NCBI GenBank assembly: GCA_026196225.1
Contig: JAPHRD010000014.1
Span: 1 to 60,052 of the forward strand
Source: Motiliproteus sp.
GTDB lineage: Bacteria; Pseudomonadota; Gammaproteobacteria; Pseudomonadales; Balneatricaceae
DNA: 60,052 nt
Reading direction: 5' to 3'
This document shows positions 28,333 to 37,765 of the stretch, piece by piece (position 1 is the first letter of the stretch; the number at the start of each line of letters is the position of its first letter). A program made the position numbers and the translations under genes. The notes beneath the pieces are model-generated. The model did not search any database, was not told the origin of the DNA, and saw nothing but the letters and a program-made list of their open reading frames with translations.

Positions 28333-29751
28333 ATGTCCAACAACAATTCCAGCAGTCAGCCGCAGCAAGCCAACCAGCAATGGGGTGGCCGCTTCAGTGA
28401 AGCTACCGATGCCTTTGTGGCTCGCTTTACCGCTTCTGTGGATTTCGACCAGCGTATGTACCGCCAGGATATCCAAGGCTCGGTTGCTCACGCGCGGATG
28501 TTGGCCAAGGTGGGTGTGCTAACCAACGACGAACGGGATGATATTGTTCGCGGGCTGCAAGAGATCGTGGATGAGATCGAGAGCGGTGAGTTTGAGTGGT
28601 CTGTGGCCCTCGAAGATGTTCACATGAATATCGAAGCGGCGCTGACTCAGAAGATCGGTATCACCGGTAAGAAACTGCACACAGGTCGCTCTCGAAATGA
28701 CCAGGTGGCCACCGACATTCGTCTTTACCTGCGCGATGAACTGGATGTGATCCTGTCGGAGCTATCTCGCCTGCAACGAGGATTGTTGGATGTAGCCGAG
28801 CGTGAAGCCGATACCATTATGCCGGGATTCACCCATCTGCAAACAGCTCAGCCGGTTACCTTTGGTCATCACCTGTTGGCTTGGTTCGAGATGCTCCAGC
28901 GTGACTTTGGCCGCCTCCAGGATTGCCGCAAGCGTATCAACATCATGCCCCTTGGTGCTGCAGCACTGGCAGGCACCACTTATCCGATCGATCGTCATTA
29001 CACTGCGGAGCTGCTGGGCTTTGATTGTGCCAGCGAAAACTCCCTGGATTCAGTCAGTGACCGTGATTTCGCTATCGAATTCTGTGCCGCTGCCAGCCTG
29101 ATCATGACCCATCTTTCACGGTCTTCCGAAGAGCTGGTGCTGTGGACTTCTGCCCAGTTTGACTTTATCGATCTGCCCGATCGCTTCTGCACCGGATCAT
29201 CGATTATGCCGCAGAAGAAAAACCCGGATGTGCCTGAACTGGTGCGCGGCAAGAGTGGTCGGGTGACTGGTCATCTGGTGTCCCTGTTGACCCTGATGAA
29301 GTCGCAGCCTCTGGCTTACAACAAAGACAATCAGGAAGATAAAGAGCCGCTGTTCGACGTGATCGACACTTTGCAAGGTTGCCTGCGAGCCTATGCCGAT
29401 ATGATTCCGGCAATTACCTCTAAGAAAGAAAATATGCGCGAAGCGGCGCTGCGAGGCTTTTCTACCGCTACCGATCTGGCTGATTACCTGGTGCGCAGCG
29501 GTGTGGCTTTCCGTGACGCCCACGAGATCGTCGGTAAATCGGTTGCTTACGGTATCGAACAGAGTAAGGATCTGGGTGAGATGAGCTTGGCTGAATTACA
29601 GCAATTCTCTGACCAGATTCAAGAGGATGTGTTCGAAGTGCTAACCTTGGAGGGCTCGGTTGCTGCTCGTGATCATATCGGTGGTACCGCTCCTGATCAG
29701 GTTCGCGCTGCTGTTGCGAGAGGGCGTCAAAAGCTCACCGATCGCGGATAA
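28333..29751 (+). CDS. argH: Argininosuccinate lyase
   Basis: ArgH splits argininosuccinate into arginine and fumarate, the last step of arginine synthesis. The signature [12 protein letters not shown] lies near residue 288, with the catalytic serine in this mobile loop. [12 protein letters not shown] and LHTGRS are further family motifs. The start is the ATG at 28333. A TTG at 28321 is in frame, but GAGG directly abuts it. The product is 472 residues. Divergence from hemC is shared with pseudomonads, which have algR/fimS genes in between that are absent here. Confidence 0.97.
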   Translation: MSNNNSSSQPQQANQQWGGRFSEATDAFVARFTASVDFDQRMYRQDIQGSVAHARMLAKVGVLTNDERDDIVRGLQEIVDEIESGEFEWSVALEDVHMNIEAALTQKIGITGKKLHTGRSRNDQVATDIRLYLRDELDVILSELSRLQRGLLDVAEREADTIMPGFTHLQTAQPVTFGHHLLAWFEMLQRDFGRLQDCRKRINIMPLGAAALAGTTYPIDRHYTAELLGFDCASENSLDSVSDRDFAIEFCAAASLIMTHLSRSSEELVLWTSAQFDFIDLPDRFCTGSSIMPQKKNPDVPELVRGKSGRVTGHLVSLLTLMKSQPLAYNKDNQEDKEPLFDVIDTLQGCLRAYADMIPAITSKKENMREAALRGFSTATDLADYLVRSGVAFRDAHEIVGKSVAYGIEQSKDLGEMSLAELQQFSDQIQEDVFEVLTLEGSVAARDHIGGTAPDQVRAAVARGRQKLTDRG

Positions 29752-29780
29752 TCGAACAGAGCATCGCAGAACAGAACGAA

Positions 29781-29808
29781 AAAAGCCGGGTGATTTCCGG
29801 CTTTTCTA
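29781..29808 (+). terminator. Intrinsic terminator after argH
   Basis: AAAAGCCGG (29781-29789) pairs with CCGGCTTTT (29797-29805) around GTGATTT. It sits between argH and the convergent gcvR-like gene and could serve both directions. Confidence 0.85.
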
Positions 29809-29837
29809 TGGGCGTCTGATATAGGCGTTTAATATGT

Positions 29838-30350
29838 TTAGTCGAGGGTTATGTCTACCATCAGGTCGGAGGCGATCGCTTCCAGGCCGTCTTGCAACTC
29901 ATCCAGATCGGTTCCGGCGGGCACCAATAATTGGGCTTGGGCTTTGAACAGCAATTCCGCAGACATGGAACCGCTTACCACTTCGGTTTCCAGTTTATCA
30001 ACGCTGATGTCACGCTTGGCTAAAGCTCGAGAAATCTCGCGAACAATGCCCGGTTTGTCGTGTCCGATCAATTCCAGGGTCAGGGCCTGGCCCTGACGTT
30101 CACCGCTGCCGCTATCCACCTCGGCGATCACTTTAAGGCCTTGGGCTTCTAGCTGATCAAGGGCCTTTAGCAATGACTCTGTGCGTTCTTTTCCGACACT
30201 GGCGATCAGAATGCCGGCGAATTTCCCCGCCAGCCTGGACATGCTACTCTGCTGCCAGTTAGCTCGGTGTTCTGCCAGGGTTCCGGAAACCAGTTCTACC
30301 AAGCCGGGCTTGTCGGGACCGATCAGTGTAAGTACCAGGGAGGTTTTCAT
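29838..30350 (-). CDS. GcvR-like protein with two ACT domains
   Basis: This 170-residue protein consists of two ACT domains, each opening with a similar motif: LTLIGPDKPGLVELVSG at residue 7 and LELIGHDKPGIVREISR at about 92. In E. coli GcvR has this layout and antagonises GcvA at the glycine cleavage operon when glycine is low. Here gcvT and gcvH are about 12 kb away, and no gcvA-type gene is in the window. The regulator role is therefore an inference from the family. It diverges from the AEC transporter gene. Confidence 0.82.
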   Translation of the reverse strand: MKTSLVLTLIGPDKPGLVELVSGTLAEHRANWQQSSMSRLAGKFAGILIASVGKERTESLLKALDQLEAQGLKVIAEVDSGSGERQGQALTLELIGHDKPGIVREISRALAKRDISVDKLETEVVSGSMSAELLFKAQAQLLVPAGTDLDELQDGLEAIASDLMVDITLD

Positions 30351-30448
30351 TGTTCACAACTCCAAATCAGCGAAGGGTGTTGATTTCATTCTATGCGTGA
30401 CGCTTCCCTGTTAGCAATGGCAACGCACCAAAATGACCACGGTAGGCA

Positions 30449-31378
30449 ATGATGGCTGAGTTTTACAGTGTTATAAATGCCTTGGGGCCGGTGTTTGCTT
30501 TGGTGATTATCGGCTACGGTTGTCGGCGTCTGAACTTTCCCGGAGAAGGTTTCTGGCCGTTAGCAGAGCGATTTGTCTACTATCTTCTGTTCCCATCGTT
30601 ATTGGTTTATAAACTAGCCACTACCCCTTTACGCCAGCTTGATCTGTCGGAGGCGATGACGGCCATTGTGGCTCTGTTGGTGATCTCTTCGCTGTTGGCG
30701 CTGCTGTTGGCCAAACTGCTAAAGATGTCGGCGGCCGCTACCAGCTCCTTCTATCAGGGTGGGGTACGATTCAATACCTACGTTGGCTTGGCTGCGGCAG
30801 CAGAGTTATTCGGTGATACTGGATTACTCTGGGGAGCGCTGTTCCTGGCGGTGATGATCCCGTTGGTCAATGTTGCCTGTATCGGCGTGTTCGCTGTCGT
30901 GGGTAGCCAGCAGGGAGGGAGTCGCTTGGCCAGCTTAGTCAGCGGGCTGCTTAAAAATCCCCTGATTATCGCCTGCATGGTTGGCATCGCTTTGAATTTA
31001 ACCGGCGTGGGGCTGCCTTTGGGGGTAGAGCCGGTATTGGCCTTGTTGAGCCCAGTGGCGCTTCCCCTGGGATTGCTGGCGGTTGGGGTTGGGTTGGATC
31101 TGAAAGCACTGAGCCGGGGCGGAATTAATCTTTGGCTATGTTGTTTATTTAAGTTGGTGCTCTACCCGCTGTTGTTTTTGGCTATCGCCCGGACGCTGGA
31201 TCTGGATGTTACAGCCACTCAGGTGCTGTTGGTGTTTGCGTTGCTGCCTACCGCTCCCACAGCTTATATCCTGGCCCGTCAATTAGGTGGTGATGCCCCG
31301 ATGATGGCGGCGGTAATTACCCTGCAAACACTGCTGGCGATGGTGACTATGCCTGCCATGCTGTTGCTATTGAATTAG
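30449..31378 (+). CDS. AEC-family transporter
   Basis: The 309-residue inner-membrane protein has about ten hydrophobic segments in two inverted halves, the layout of the auxin efflux carrier (AEC) family. Family members move organic acids or amino-acid-like compounds. The motif FPSLLVYKLA near residue 48 and the closing segment ALLPTAPTAYILARQLG are typical. The start is one of two adjacent ATGs (30449 or 30452). The substrate cannot be predicted. Confidence 0.88.
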   Translation: MMAEFYSVINALGPVFALVIIGYGCRRLNFPGEGFWPLAERFVYYLLFPSLLVYKLATTPLRQLDLSEAMTAIVALLVISSLLALLLAKLLKMSAAATSSFYQGGVRFNTYVGLAAAAELFGDTGLLWGALFLAVMIPLVNVACIGVFAVVGSQQGGSRLASLVSGLLKNPLIIACMVGIALNLTGVGLPLGVEPVLALLSPVALPLGLLAVGVGLDLKALSRGGINLWLCCLFKLVLYPLLFLAIARTLDLDVTATQVLLVFALLPTAPTAYILARQLGGDAPMMAAVITLQTLLAMVTMPAMLLLLN

Positions 31379-31575
31379 AACCGGCCACTAACACTAATGA
31401 ACAAGCTGCTGTTTGGTTATCAAGGGTCTATACTGAAATCCAGTTAATACATAAGCTTATGAGTTTCTGGGGTAAATTACTGGTCTCTAAGTGATCAAAG
31501 TCGTTGGCGGTGCGCACATTGAACCCTTTCTGAAGCGCAATACCGCCTGCAGTAATGGAGATTAAGGGGGATCCA

Positions 31576-31752
31576 TTGCTTTCGAAACCGGAGTTTCCAT
31601 ATATTTTATTTGTCACCGCGGCGTTGTTATTTGCTTGGCCGCTGATGGAGGTTTATCGACAATTTAGCCCCATGGGACGGTTGTTCTACTTTTTTGGCAT
31701 ATGGGCGGTGGTCGTAATCCTGCACTATTTTATGTCCAAGAAGGTCGGCTGA
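31576..31752 (+). CDS. Small two-helix membrane protein (CbrX-like position)
   Basis: A 58-residue protein with two membrane segments (IYLFVTAALLFAWPLMEV-like and FYFFGIWAVVVILHYF) and a basic tail. I prefer the TTG at 31576, because AAGGGGG lies six bases upstream. The ATG at 31555 would give 65 residues but has no such site. It ends 74 bases before a transporter-like histidine kinase. In pseudomonads a similar-sized ORF, cbrX, precedes cbrA, which encodes a kinase of related architecture. The equivalence is by position and size only. Confidence 0.68.
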   Translation: MLSKPEFPYILFVTAALLFAWPLMEVYRQFSPMGRLFYFFGIWAVVVILHYFMSKKVG

Positions 31753-31826
31753 GGGTATGACGTCGACACCTCTACGAATTTACAGATCGGTTTGGCTGGT
31801 AGTAGCGATTGTTAGGATTGGACTGA

Positions 31827-34800
31827 ATGTTTGAAACCAGCACGGTTTTGCTGATTTTCTTTGCCTACATGGGGGGGCTGTTTTTGGTTGCGCTCCTAGT
31901 TGAGCGTAGTAAAAGCCTTTCACAGTATTTGTCACAGCGCCCCTGGATTTATGCGCTTTCCATCACCGTTTATGCTACCTCATGGACCTTTTACGGTAGT
32001 GTGGGACTGGCTTCGAAATCGGGTTTGATGTATCTCCCTACCTACCTTGGACCTACTGTAGCAATCGGTTTGTGGTGGATACTGCTTCGTAAAATGGTGC
32101 GAATTAAAGAACGCCGCAGTATTACCAGCATCGCTGACTTTATCTCTGCTCGATATGATCGCTCTCAGGGCGTGGCGATGATCGTTACCTTGATCGCCTT
32201 GCTGGGTACAGTGCCTTATATCGCCTTGCAACTGAAAGCCGTAGTGACCAGCTTTAGCATTGTTACCGGTGCCCCGGAAACCCAGCTGGATTGGAATGGC
32301 ATCGGGCTATGGGTAACCATCCTGTTGATTACTTTTACTGTGTTGTTTGGTGCCCGAAGGTTGGACCCCACCGAGCGACATCAAGGGATGATGGCAGCCC
32401 TGGCAGTTGAATGCTTTGTAAAACTACTGGCTTTTCTATCGGTTGGGATCTTTGTCACCTATGGATTATTCAACGGTTTTGGCGATCTTCTTGGTGCTCT
32501 TCCAGAGATTGAGCGCCAGCAGCTGACACAGGTTGGTGATGACCAGTATCAAAGCTATGTGCGCTGGATGACGGTGTTGCTGCTTTCCATGGCTGGTATC
32601 CTGTTCCTGCCTCGCCAGTTCCATACAGCGGTTATCGAAAACTCCAATGAAGAACATATCCGTACCGCCATCTGGCTGGTACCCGCCTATCTACTATTGA
32701 TCAGCTTGTTTGTTGTGCCGCTGGCGGCAGCGGGCAAGGTGCAGGGTTTGCCGCCGCAGTTGGCCGAATTCTTTGTGTTGTTGCTGCCCATGCAGGCGGA
32801 CCAGCATTTTCTATCGATGCTGGTGTTTATCGGGGGCTTGGCTGCCGCGTCGGGGATGATTATCGTCAGCTCGGTAACCCTGGCGACCATGAGTACCAAC
32901 CACCTGTTGGTGCCATTGCTTAACCATTTTGACAGCCTGCATTTTCTCAAGCGTTACCTGCTGCCGGCACGATGGCTAGCAATCGCCTGCGTGCTGATGT
33001 TCGGCTATCTGTTTGCCCGTGAGCTAACCGAGGGCCGGTTGCTGGCAAATATCGGGATTCTAGGATTTTGTGCAGCACTTCAATTCGTGCCGGCTATCGT
33101 TGGGGGGCTGTTTTGGCTTCGCGGTAATAAGATGGGGGCTTTGTTAGGCCTTAGTGCCGGATTTATTATCTGGTTTTACACCTTGATGGTGCCGATGTTG
33201 GCGCAGTCTGGGTTTGTTCCACTGAGCTGGCTTACTGATGGTCCTTTGGGCATGGCTTGGCTTCGTCCAGAAGGGTTGTTTGGGTTGGATCGTTTTGATT
33301 CGGTCACCCATGCAGCTTTCTGGTCGTTATTTTTTAACAGCGGTTTTTACTTGCTGGGGTCTTTGCTGGCGCATCAAAAAGAGAGCGAGCTGGAGATGGC
33401 CAGTGCGTACGTACATGCACTGCGTTTTAACACCAGTAGCGAAACCGACAGTGACAGCGATAGCAGCCATATTCCTAAATATGAAAAAGTATCGGAAGCG
33501 ACAGCGCTGCTAGAACACTATTTTTCCGAGAAGATTGCCCGCAGCAAGATCCGTCAAATAACGGAAGGGATGGGGGTCCTGGAGAAAGATATGATGTCTG
33601 CTGGCGAGTTATTGAGATTCCATCGGGAGTTGGAGCGGGTGCTGGCTGGTGCCATCGGTGCTGCGGCTGCTCATCAGGCCATGAAACAACACCTGAGTTA
33701 CTCCGAAGTGGAACACGGACAAGTCAGTCAGGTGTACGCCGGTATCCTTGCGAACCTCCAGTTGAGCCCCGATGAGTTGTTGGAACGGATCTCCTATTTC
33801 GAGGAGCGGGATAAAGCGCAACGTATGCATTCTCGTGAATTGGAAGCGCGGGTGATGGAGCGCGAAAGCGAGATACGTGCTCGTAGACGAGCAGAAAAAG
33901 AGACCGAAAACGCCTTGAAGTCTCAGCAGCTGCTGAACGAAATGTTGAAACTCTCTCTACAGCCTGCTCCGCTAGGAGTGATATTGCGGCGGGCTTTGAA
34001 AAAGATTTTTGCCTTATCTTGGTTGCCTACCGATCCGAAAGGGGCCGTTTTTTTGGCGGATCGGCAACAGCAGACCCTTCATCTTAAATCCCAGTTAGGA
34101 CTTGATCAGCTGGAGTTGGATTGTAGCCAGATAGATTTCGGTCACGGCCTTTGTGGCCAGGCCGCCGAATTGAAAATTCCGCTGCATTCCGATGATGAAA
34201 TGGCAGTCAATTCCAGTGGCAAAGACGCGTATCCGGATGGTCATTATGCGGTTCCCATATTGGCTGACGATGCTGTATTGGGAGTGTTGATTATCTATCT
34301 GCACCATGGGCATCAAAAACATTCCAGAGAGATTCAGTTTCTGGAGACTGTGTCTCATGGGCTGGGCGGTTTGATTCAGCGTCACCGTGCTGAAAAAGAG
34401 TTAAACCGCACTCAGCGTTGGTTGCAGGGTATTCTCGATAACAGCACCGCGTTGATCTATCTGAAGGATCCCAGCGGTCGCTATCTGATGGTGAACGAAA
34501 AGTTTGAACAGGTGATTGGTAAAAGCGAAAGCCAGCTGATTGGTCACCTGGATAAGGATCTTATTGACGATGTGGCGGCTGAGCTGCTGCATGAAAATGA
34601 CCAGCGTGTCATTGAGACTAATCAGTCCGAAGAGGTGGAGGAAGTTTATCCCCAAGAGGATGGGGTTCATACCTATCTGTCGATGAAATTCCCGTTGCAT
34701 GACGAGCAGGGAAAGGTGATTGCGGTGGGCAATATCTCCACCGATATCTCCGCCCGTTCTTTGATGGATGCGGAGTTGCAGATGGCATACTCCTCCATGG

Positions 34801-35813
34801 AACAGATGGTTGAAGAGCGGACCGCTGCACTAAGTAACACACTGATTCAGATGGAGAAAGAGATCGATGAGCGCATTCTGGCGCAGGAGAAGGTAGAGAA
34901 GGAAAAGGCCGAACAAAAACTGCTGATTGGAAAGCTAGAAGAGGCCCAGAATCAGTTACTACAATCGGAAAAAATGGCCGCAATCGGTCAACTGGCGGCG
35001 GGGGTGGCCCATGAAATTAACAATCCTGTGGGCTACATCAACTCTAATCTTGGCACCCTTCGTCAGTATCTGGAGGATCTTAAAAAGGTCCTATCCGCCT
35101 ATGACGAGCTGGAACTCAATCCCGCTGCAGTCAGCGACATTCTCAAGAAGATCAATGCCCTTAAAGATGAGGTCGATTTTGAATTTCTCAGCGATGATCT
35201 TGATAACCTGCTGGATGAATCGGTCGAAGGTGTGGATCGGGTACGCAAGATCGTTAAAGATCTGAAGGACTTCTCCCATGTTGATCGCGGCGAGTGGGTG
35301 ATCGCCGATATTCATACCTGCCTCGATAGTACTCTCAATGTGGTTTGGAATGAGCTCAAATACAAAGCTGAGGTGGTCAAAGAGTACGGAGATTTGCCAG
35401 AAGTAACCTGCCTGGCTTCTCAGCTGAATCAGGTCTTTATGAATCTGCTGGTCAACGCAGCACATGCTATCAAGGATCGTGGCCAGATCACTATCCGAAC
35501 CGGAACCGAAAATGATGGGATTTGGGTGGAGATAGAGGATGACGGCTGCGGTATCAGCGAAGAGCAGCAAAAACGCATATTTGAACCCTTCTTTACAACC
35601 AAGCCAGTGGGTAAAGGCACGGGGCTTGGGTTGTCCCTATCTTACGGGATTATCGAGAAGCACAAAGGCAGTATCGTCTTGGACAGCGAACCCGGGCGGG
35701 GAACTCGATTCCGAGTTTGGATTCCTGAACAGCCCGAAGAGGAAGTCGGTGACGAAGCGACGGAGTCTGAAACTACCGAGAGAGCTGAGTCAGCGGGACC
35801 TGTAGCAAGCTAA
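31827..35813 (+). CDS. Transporter-like sensor histidine kinase (SSS-STAC-GAF-PAS-kinase)
   Basis: This 1328-residue protein is built like CbrA but longer. An SLC5/SSS-type transporter region with about 13 membrane segments covers residues 1-515. A STAC-like helical region follows (about 551-640), then a coiled coil, a GAF-like domain (about 705-850), a PAS domain (about 865-980), another coiled coil, and a kinase core with His1062 in GVAHEINNP. The ATPase boxes NLLVNAAHAI, DDGCGI and GTGLGLSLSYGI are intact. The HisKA helix has an insertion, as in the HisKA class that contains INNP-type kinases. No response regulator is adjacent. It may sense solute transport or nutrient status, which is inference. 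Confidence 0.9.
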   Translation: MFETSTVLLIFFAYMGGLFLVALLVERSKSLSQYLSQRPWIYALSITVYATSWTFYGSVGLASKSGLMYLPTYLGPTVAIGLWWILLRKMVRIKERRSITSIADFISARYDRSQGVAMIVTLIALLGTVPYIALQLKAVVTSFSIVTGAPETQLDWNGIGLWVTILLITFTVLFGARRLDPTERHQGMMAALAVECFVKLLAFLSVGIFVTYGLFNGFGDLLGALPEIERQQLTQVGDDQYQSYVRWMTVLLLSMAGILFLPRQFHTAVIENSNEEHIRTAIWLVPAYLLLISLFVVPLAAAGKVQGLPPQLAEFFVLLLPMQADQHFLSMLVFIGGLAAASGMIIVSSVTLATMSTNHLLVPLLNHFDSLHFLKRYLLPARWLAIACVLMFGYLFARELTEGRLLANIGILGFCAALQFVPAIVGGLFWLRGNKMGALLGLSAGFIIWFYTLMVPMLAQSGFVPLSWLTDGPLGMAWLRPEGLFGLDRFDSVTHAAFWSLFFNSGFYLLGSLLAHQKESELEMASAYVHALRFNTSSETDSDSDSSHIPKYEKVSEATALLEHYFSEKIARSKIRQITEGMGVLEKDMMSAGELLRFHRELERVLAGAIGAAAAHQAMKQHLSYSEVEHGQVSQVYAGILANLQLSPDELLERISYFEERDKAQRMHSRELEARVMERESEIRARRRAEKETENALKSQQLLNEMLKLSLQPAPLGVILRRALKKIFALSWLPTDPKGAVFLADRQQQTLHLKSQLGLDQLELDCSQIDFGHGLCGQAAELKIPLHSDDEMAVNSSGKDAYPDGHYAVPILADDAVLGVLIIYLHHGHQKHSREIQFLETVSHGLGGLIQRHRAEKELNRTQRWLQGILDNSTALIYLKDPSGRYLMVNEKFEQVIGKSESQLIGHLDKDLIDDVAAELLHENDQRVIETNQSEEVEEVYPQEDGVHTYLSMKFPLHDEQGKVIAVGNISTDISARSLMDAELQMAYSSMEQMVEERTAALSNTLIQMEKEIDERILAQEKVEKEKAEQKLLIGKLEEAQNQLLQSEKMAAIGQLAAGVAHEINNPVGYINSNLGTLRQYLEDLKKVLSAYDELELNPAAVSDILKKINALKDEVDFEFLSDDLDNLLDESVEGVDRVRKIVKDLKDFSHVDRGEWVIADIHTCLDSTLNVVWNELKYKAEVVKEYGDLPEVTCLASQLNQVFMNLLVNAAHAIKDRGQITIRTGTENDGIWVEIEDDGCGISEEQQKRIFEPFFTTKPVGKGTGLGLSLSYGIIEKHKGSIVLDSEPGRGTRFRVWIPEQPEEEVGDEATESETTERAESAGPVAS

Positions 35814-35837
35814 TTGCACCTTTCTGCAATTATTTTT
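35811..35837 (+). terminator. Weak terminator after the transporter-kinase
   Basis: TAATTGCA (35811-35818), which contains the stop codon, pairs with TGCAATTA (35825-35832), followed by TTTTT. The stem is AT-rich, so termination may be partial. Confidence 0.5.
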
Positions 35838-36002
35838 CAAAAATATTTAATGTTTCCTATCTTCTGGCCGATTTAGCCAGCGAGTGACATGATTATCGTT
35901 ATAGATCATGAAATAAGCGCCTATAGTTGCGTTCCTTCTTGAGAATATGCGATTATCTCGTCCTCGGTTTGTGTAGTGAGTGCGTACTAACGGGATAGCT
36001 CA

Positions 36003-36128
36003 ATGAAACAGGGTCCAGACCTCATACTGATTTTGATTGTCGTATTTGTCGTCGGCTTTGCGATTACTACTGTCAGTCAATCCGATCTAGAATTCAGCAC
36101 AGCGTTAAGCCAAGTTATTAGCGGCTAA
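36003..36128 (+). CDS. 41-residue single-pass membrane peptide
   Basis: An ATG preceded by CGGGAT opens a 41-codon frame with one strong hydrophobic segment (LILILIVVFVVGFAITTV) and a short polar tail ending in the TAA at 36126. It is too short for routine gene calling. The clear membrane segment and the ribosome-binding site support it. It lies 189 bases after the kinase and overlaps the 3' end of the convergent cyclo-ligase gene by 11 bases. I recognise no family. Confidence 0.52.
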   Translation: MKQGPDLILILIVVFVVGFAITTVSQSDLEFSTALSQVISG

Positions 36129-36717
36129 GCTTCGGATTCAAATAGACGGCTGCGTCAGTGGCCACGCCTGCCAGTGGGACGTCCCAACTGGCCAGCTCTA
36201 ACCTATCTGTTTTTTGTAGTTCATGGGCCAGGCCTAATAGCTTAGGGCCTTTTAACGTGCCAGGGCGTTGAGAAAAGCTGAAGGTGCGGTCGTAATATCC
36301 GCCTCCCATTCCTAGGCGTCCGCCTTGGGCGTCAAAAGCCACCAGGGGTAACAACACCAGATCCAATGACCAGGCAGGGACCTTCGGGTTGCGTTTGTCG
36401 CAGGGTTCTTCGATGCCGTATTTATTGCGTTTCATGGCGCATCCGGGTTGGTAACGGACAAACCAAAGGCGGTTGTGGCGTACAGGATGAAGCACCGGCA
36501 AATAGACGGAACGTCCAGTTTTCAGTGCCCACTGAATAAGAGGCTGGGCAGATATTTCCCCATCGCTGGCCAGGTAGCTGCCGACACGTCGTGCTGATAA
36601 CCACATCGAGTGACCAACCAGGTTGCGCTTTAAGCGAAGGGAGGCGACTTGTTGCTGCTTTTGAGAAAGGCTTCTGCGCATGCTGCGCATCTGTTGGCGA
36701 AGCTGTCGACGATCCAT
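36118..36717 (-). CDS. ygfA: 5-formyltetrahydrofolate cyclo-ligase
   Basis: The enzyme uses ATP to turn 5-formyl-THF into 5,10-methenyl-THF, returning an inhibitory storage folate to the one-carbon pool. The signature LGMGGGYYDRTF near residue 145 is the family motif. The product is 200 residues from the ATG at 36717. The longer in-frame start at 36792 lies inside the 6S RNA gene and is rejected. The ribosome-binding site is poor, so translation may depend on the upstream transcript. Adjacency to 6S RNA is conserved in gammaproteobacteria, where the two are cotranscribed. Confidence 0.94.
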   Translation of the reverse strand: MDRRQLRQQMRSMRRSLSQKQQQVASLRLKRNLVGHSMWLSARRVGSYLASDGEISAQPLIQWALKTGRSVYLPVLHPVRHNRLWFVRYQPGCAMKRNKYGIEEPCDKRNPKVPAWSLDLVLLPLVAFDAQGGRLGMGGGYYDRTFSFSQRPGTLKGPKLLGLAHELQKTDRLELASWDVPLAGVATDAAVYLNPKLSR

Positions 36718-36741
36718 AGGGGGAATTTTCAATAGCGTTGA

Positions 36742-36920
36742 GGGCTCCCCGCAGTGCCGGTGCTGACGTCGGCCCTGAACCCGAAGGTTCAAGGTGGCGG
36801 TTTCCGAGATACTTTAGGCTTTCCGTCTAGCGGACGTGCACATCGGTACCTGCTGAAAACCTCCGGGGTGTTAATTATCGGCTCGAGGGACTGTGCCAGC
36901 TGCCGAACACCTCAGGGAGT
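36742..36920 (-). ncRNA. ssrS: 6S RNA
   Basis: About 179 nt on the minus strand match 6S RNA. Near the 5' end TGAGGTGTTCGGCAG and CAGTCCC-TCGAGCCGATA resemble E. coli 6S. Near the 3' end CCTTGAACC-TTCG-GGTTCA is the characteristic hairpin region. The two ends pair, CTCCCTGAGGTG with CACTGCGGGGAG, to close the long rod with its central bubble that mimics an open promoter and binds sigma-70 polymerase. Context fits: it lies between zapA and the cyclo-ligase gene. The exact ends are estimated from the promoter and the closing stem. Confidence 0.93.
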
Positions 36921-36927
36921 AGGGATC

Positions 36928-36955
36928 ATTATACGCCGCTTGCGAGCAATGTCAG
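36928..36955 (-). promoter_or_regulatory. 6S RNA promoter
   Basis: On the minus strand CTGACA (36955-36950) is followed after 16 bases by a perfect TATAAT (36933-36928). Transcription would start near 36920-36921, matching the 5' end of the 6S closing stem. Confidence 0.85.
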
Positions 36956-37015
36956 GTCTTGAATTATCTGTGTTCTGTGCTAGGACGGTTAGGGGCCGCT
37001 GGTTGTGGTTTATTA

Positions 37016-37318
37016 CTATTCGCTGGAGTCCTTGCTGGCCAGGGCTCGATCAACTTTAGCGGATAGTTGTGCTGTTTTAGCCTGGAGCTCTTCAAGCTCT
37101 CTATGGGCTTGGATCAGATCATGGGATAGATTCAGTGCAGCCATCACGGCGATACGTTCAAGGCCAAATACCCTTCCGCCACCTTTAATTTCACGCATCC
37201 GCTGGTCCAGCAGTTTGGCTGAAGAGAGAAGTTCTCCCTGGGCCTCTTCTGGACAGTTGATCAGGAACTCTTTATCAAGAACTCGAATAGAAACAGTGTT
37301 GTCGTCACTGGATTGCAT
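37016..37318 (-). CDS. zapA: Cell division protein ZapA
   Basis: ZapA binds FtsZ and bundles filaments at the division site. The 100-residue length, the N-terminal VSIRVLDKEFLINCP motif and the C-terminal coiled coil (LSHDLIQAHRELEELQAK) match the family. Its start overlaps the stop of an upstream coiled-coil gene by one base, so the two are coupled. The 6S RNA gene lies downstream. Confidence 0.95.
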   Translation of the reverse strand: MQSSDDNTVSIRVLDKEFLINCPEEAQGELLSSAKLLDQRMREIKGGGRVFGLERIAVMAALNLSHDLIQAHRELEELQAKTAQLSAKVDRALASKDSSE

Positions 37319-37524
37319 TATTGCTGCTCCATAGCTTTAAGACGCGTTATCATCGCTTCCACTTTCGCCTGTACCGAATCTCGGGACTGGATCAGCTTGG
37401 CTCGTTCAGTTTTCCAGCTGTTTTCCCGTCGCTGTAGCAGCTGATTTTGCTGTTGCAGTTGCTGACAACGGCCGATCAGGAGATCGATTTGTTGCTCCAG
37501 CTGTTGTAGATTCTGATTTGACAT
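37318..37524 (-). CDS. ZapB-like coiled-coil protein (TIGR02449 type)
   Basis: A 68-residue protein that is almost entirely coiled coil with many Gln and Leu residues (LEQQIDLLIGRCQQLQQQNQ). Small proteins of this kind sit directly upstream of zapA in many gammaproteobacteria, and its stop overlaps the zapA start. It probably acts in the same division complex, but this is inferred from context and shape. Confidence 0.86.
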   Translation of the reverse strand: MSNQNLQQLEQQIDLLIGRCQQLQQQNQLLQRRENSWKTERAKLIQSRDSVQAKVEAMITRLKAMEQQ

Positions 37525-37765
37525 AGTCCCTGTTCTATCGCTGATTTGACGATTTCCACAACTATACTGACACGGTGATAGCAGGGCAATATTTGAGCGC
37601 TGGTTGAAAGTGAGTTGGAGCAGTACTCAAAGTACTGCAAACCATGACCAGGGGGTCTTTGATAGGGGGGAAGTTACTGGACTTGTTTAATACTTCCCTA
37701 GGATAATGGGCTTTTTAAACCCACCGCCGGTAGACCCCGGCTTCAGGCCCATAGACAGGTGATAG

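Noticed and set aside
36718..36792. Longer start for the cyclo-ligase
   Set aside because: The extension lies inside the 3' half of 6S RNA.
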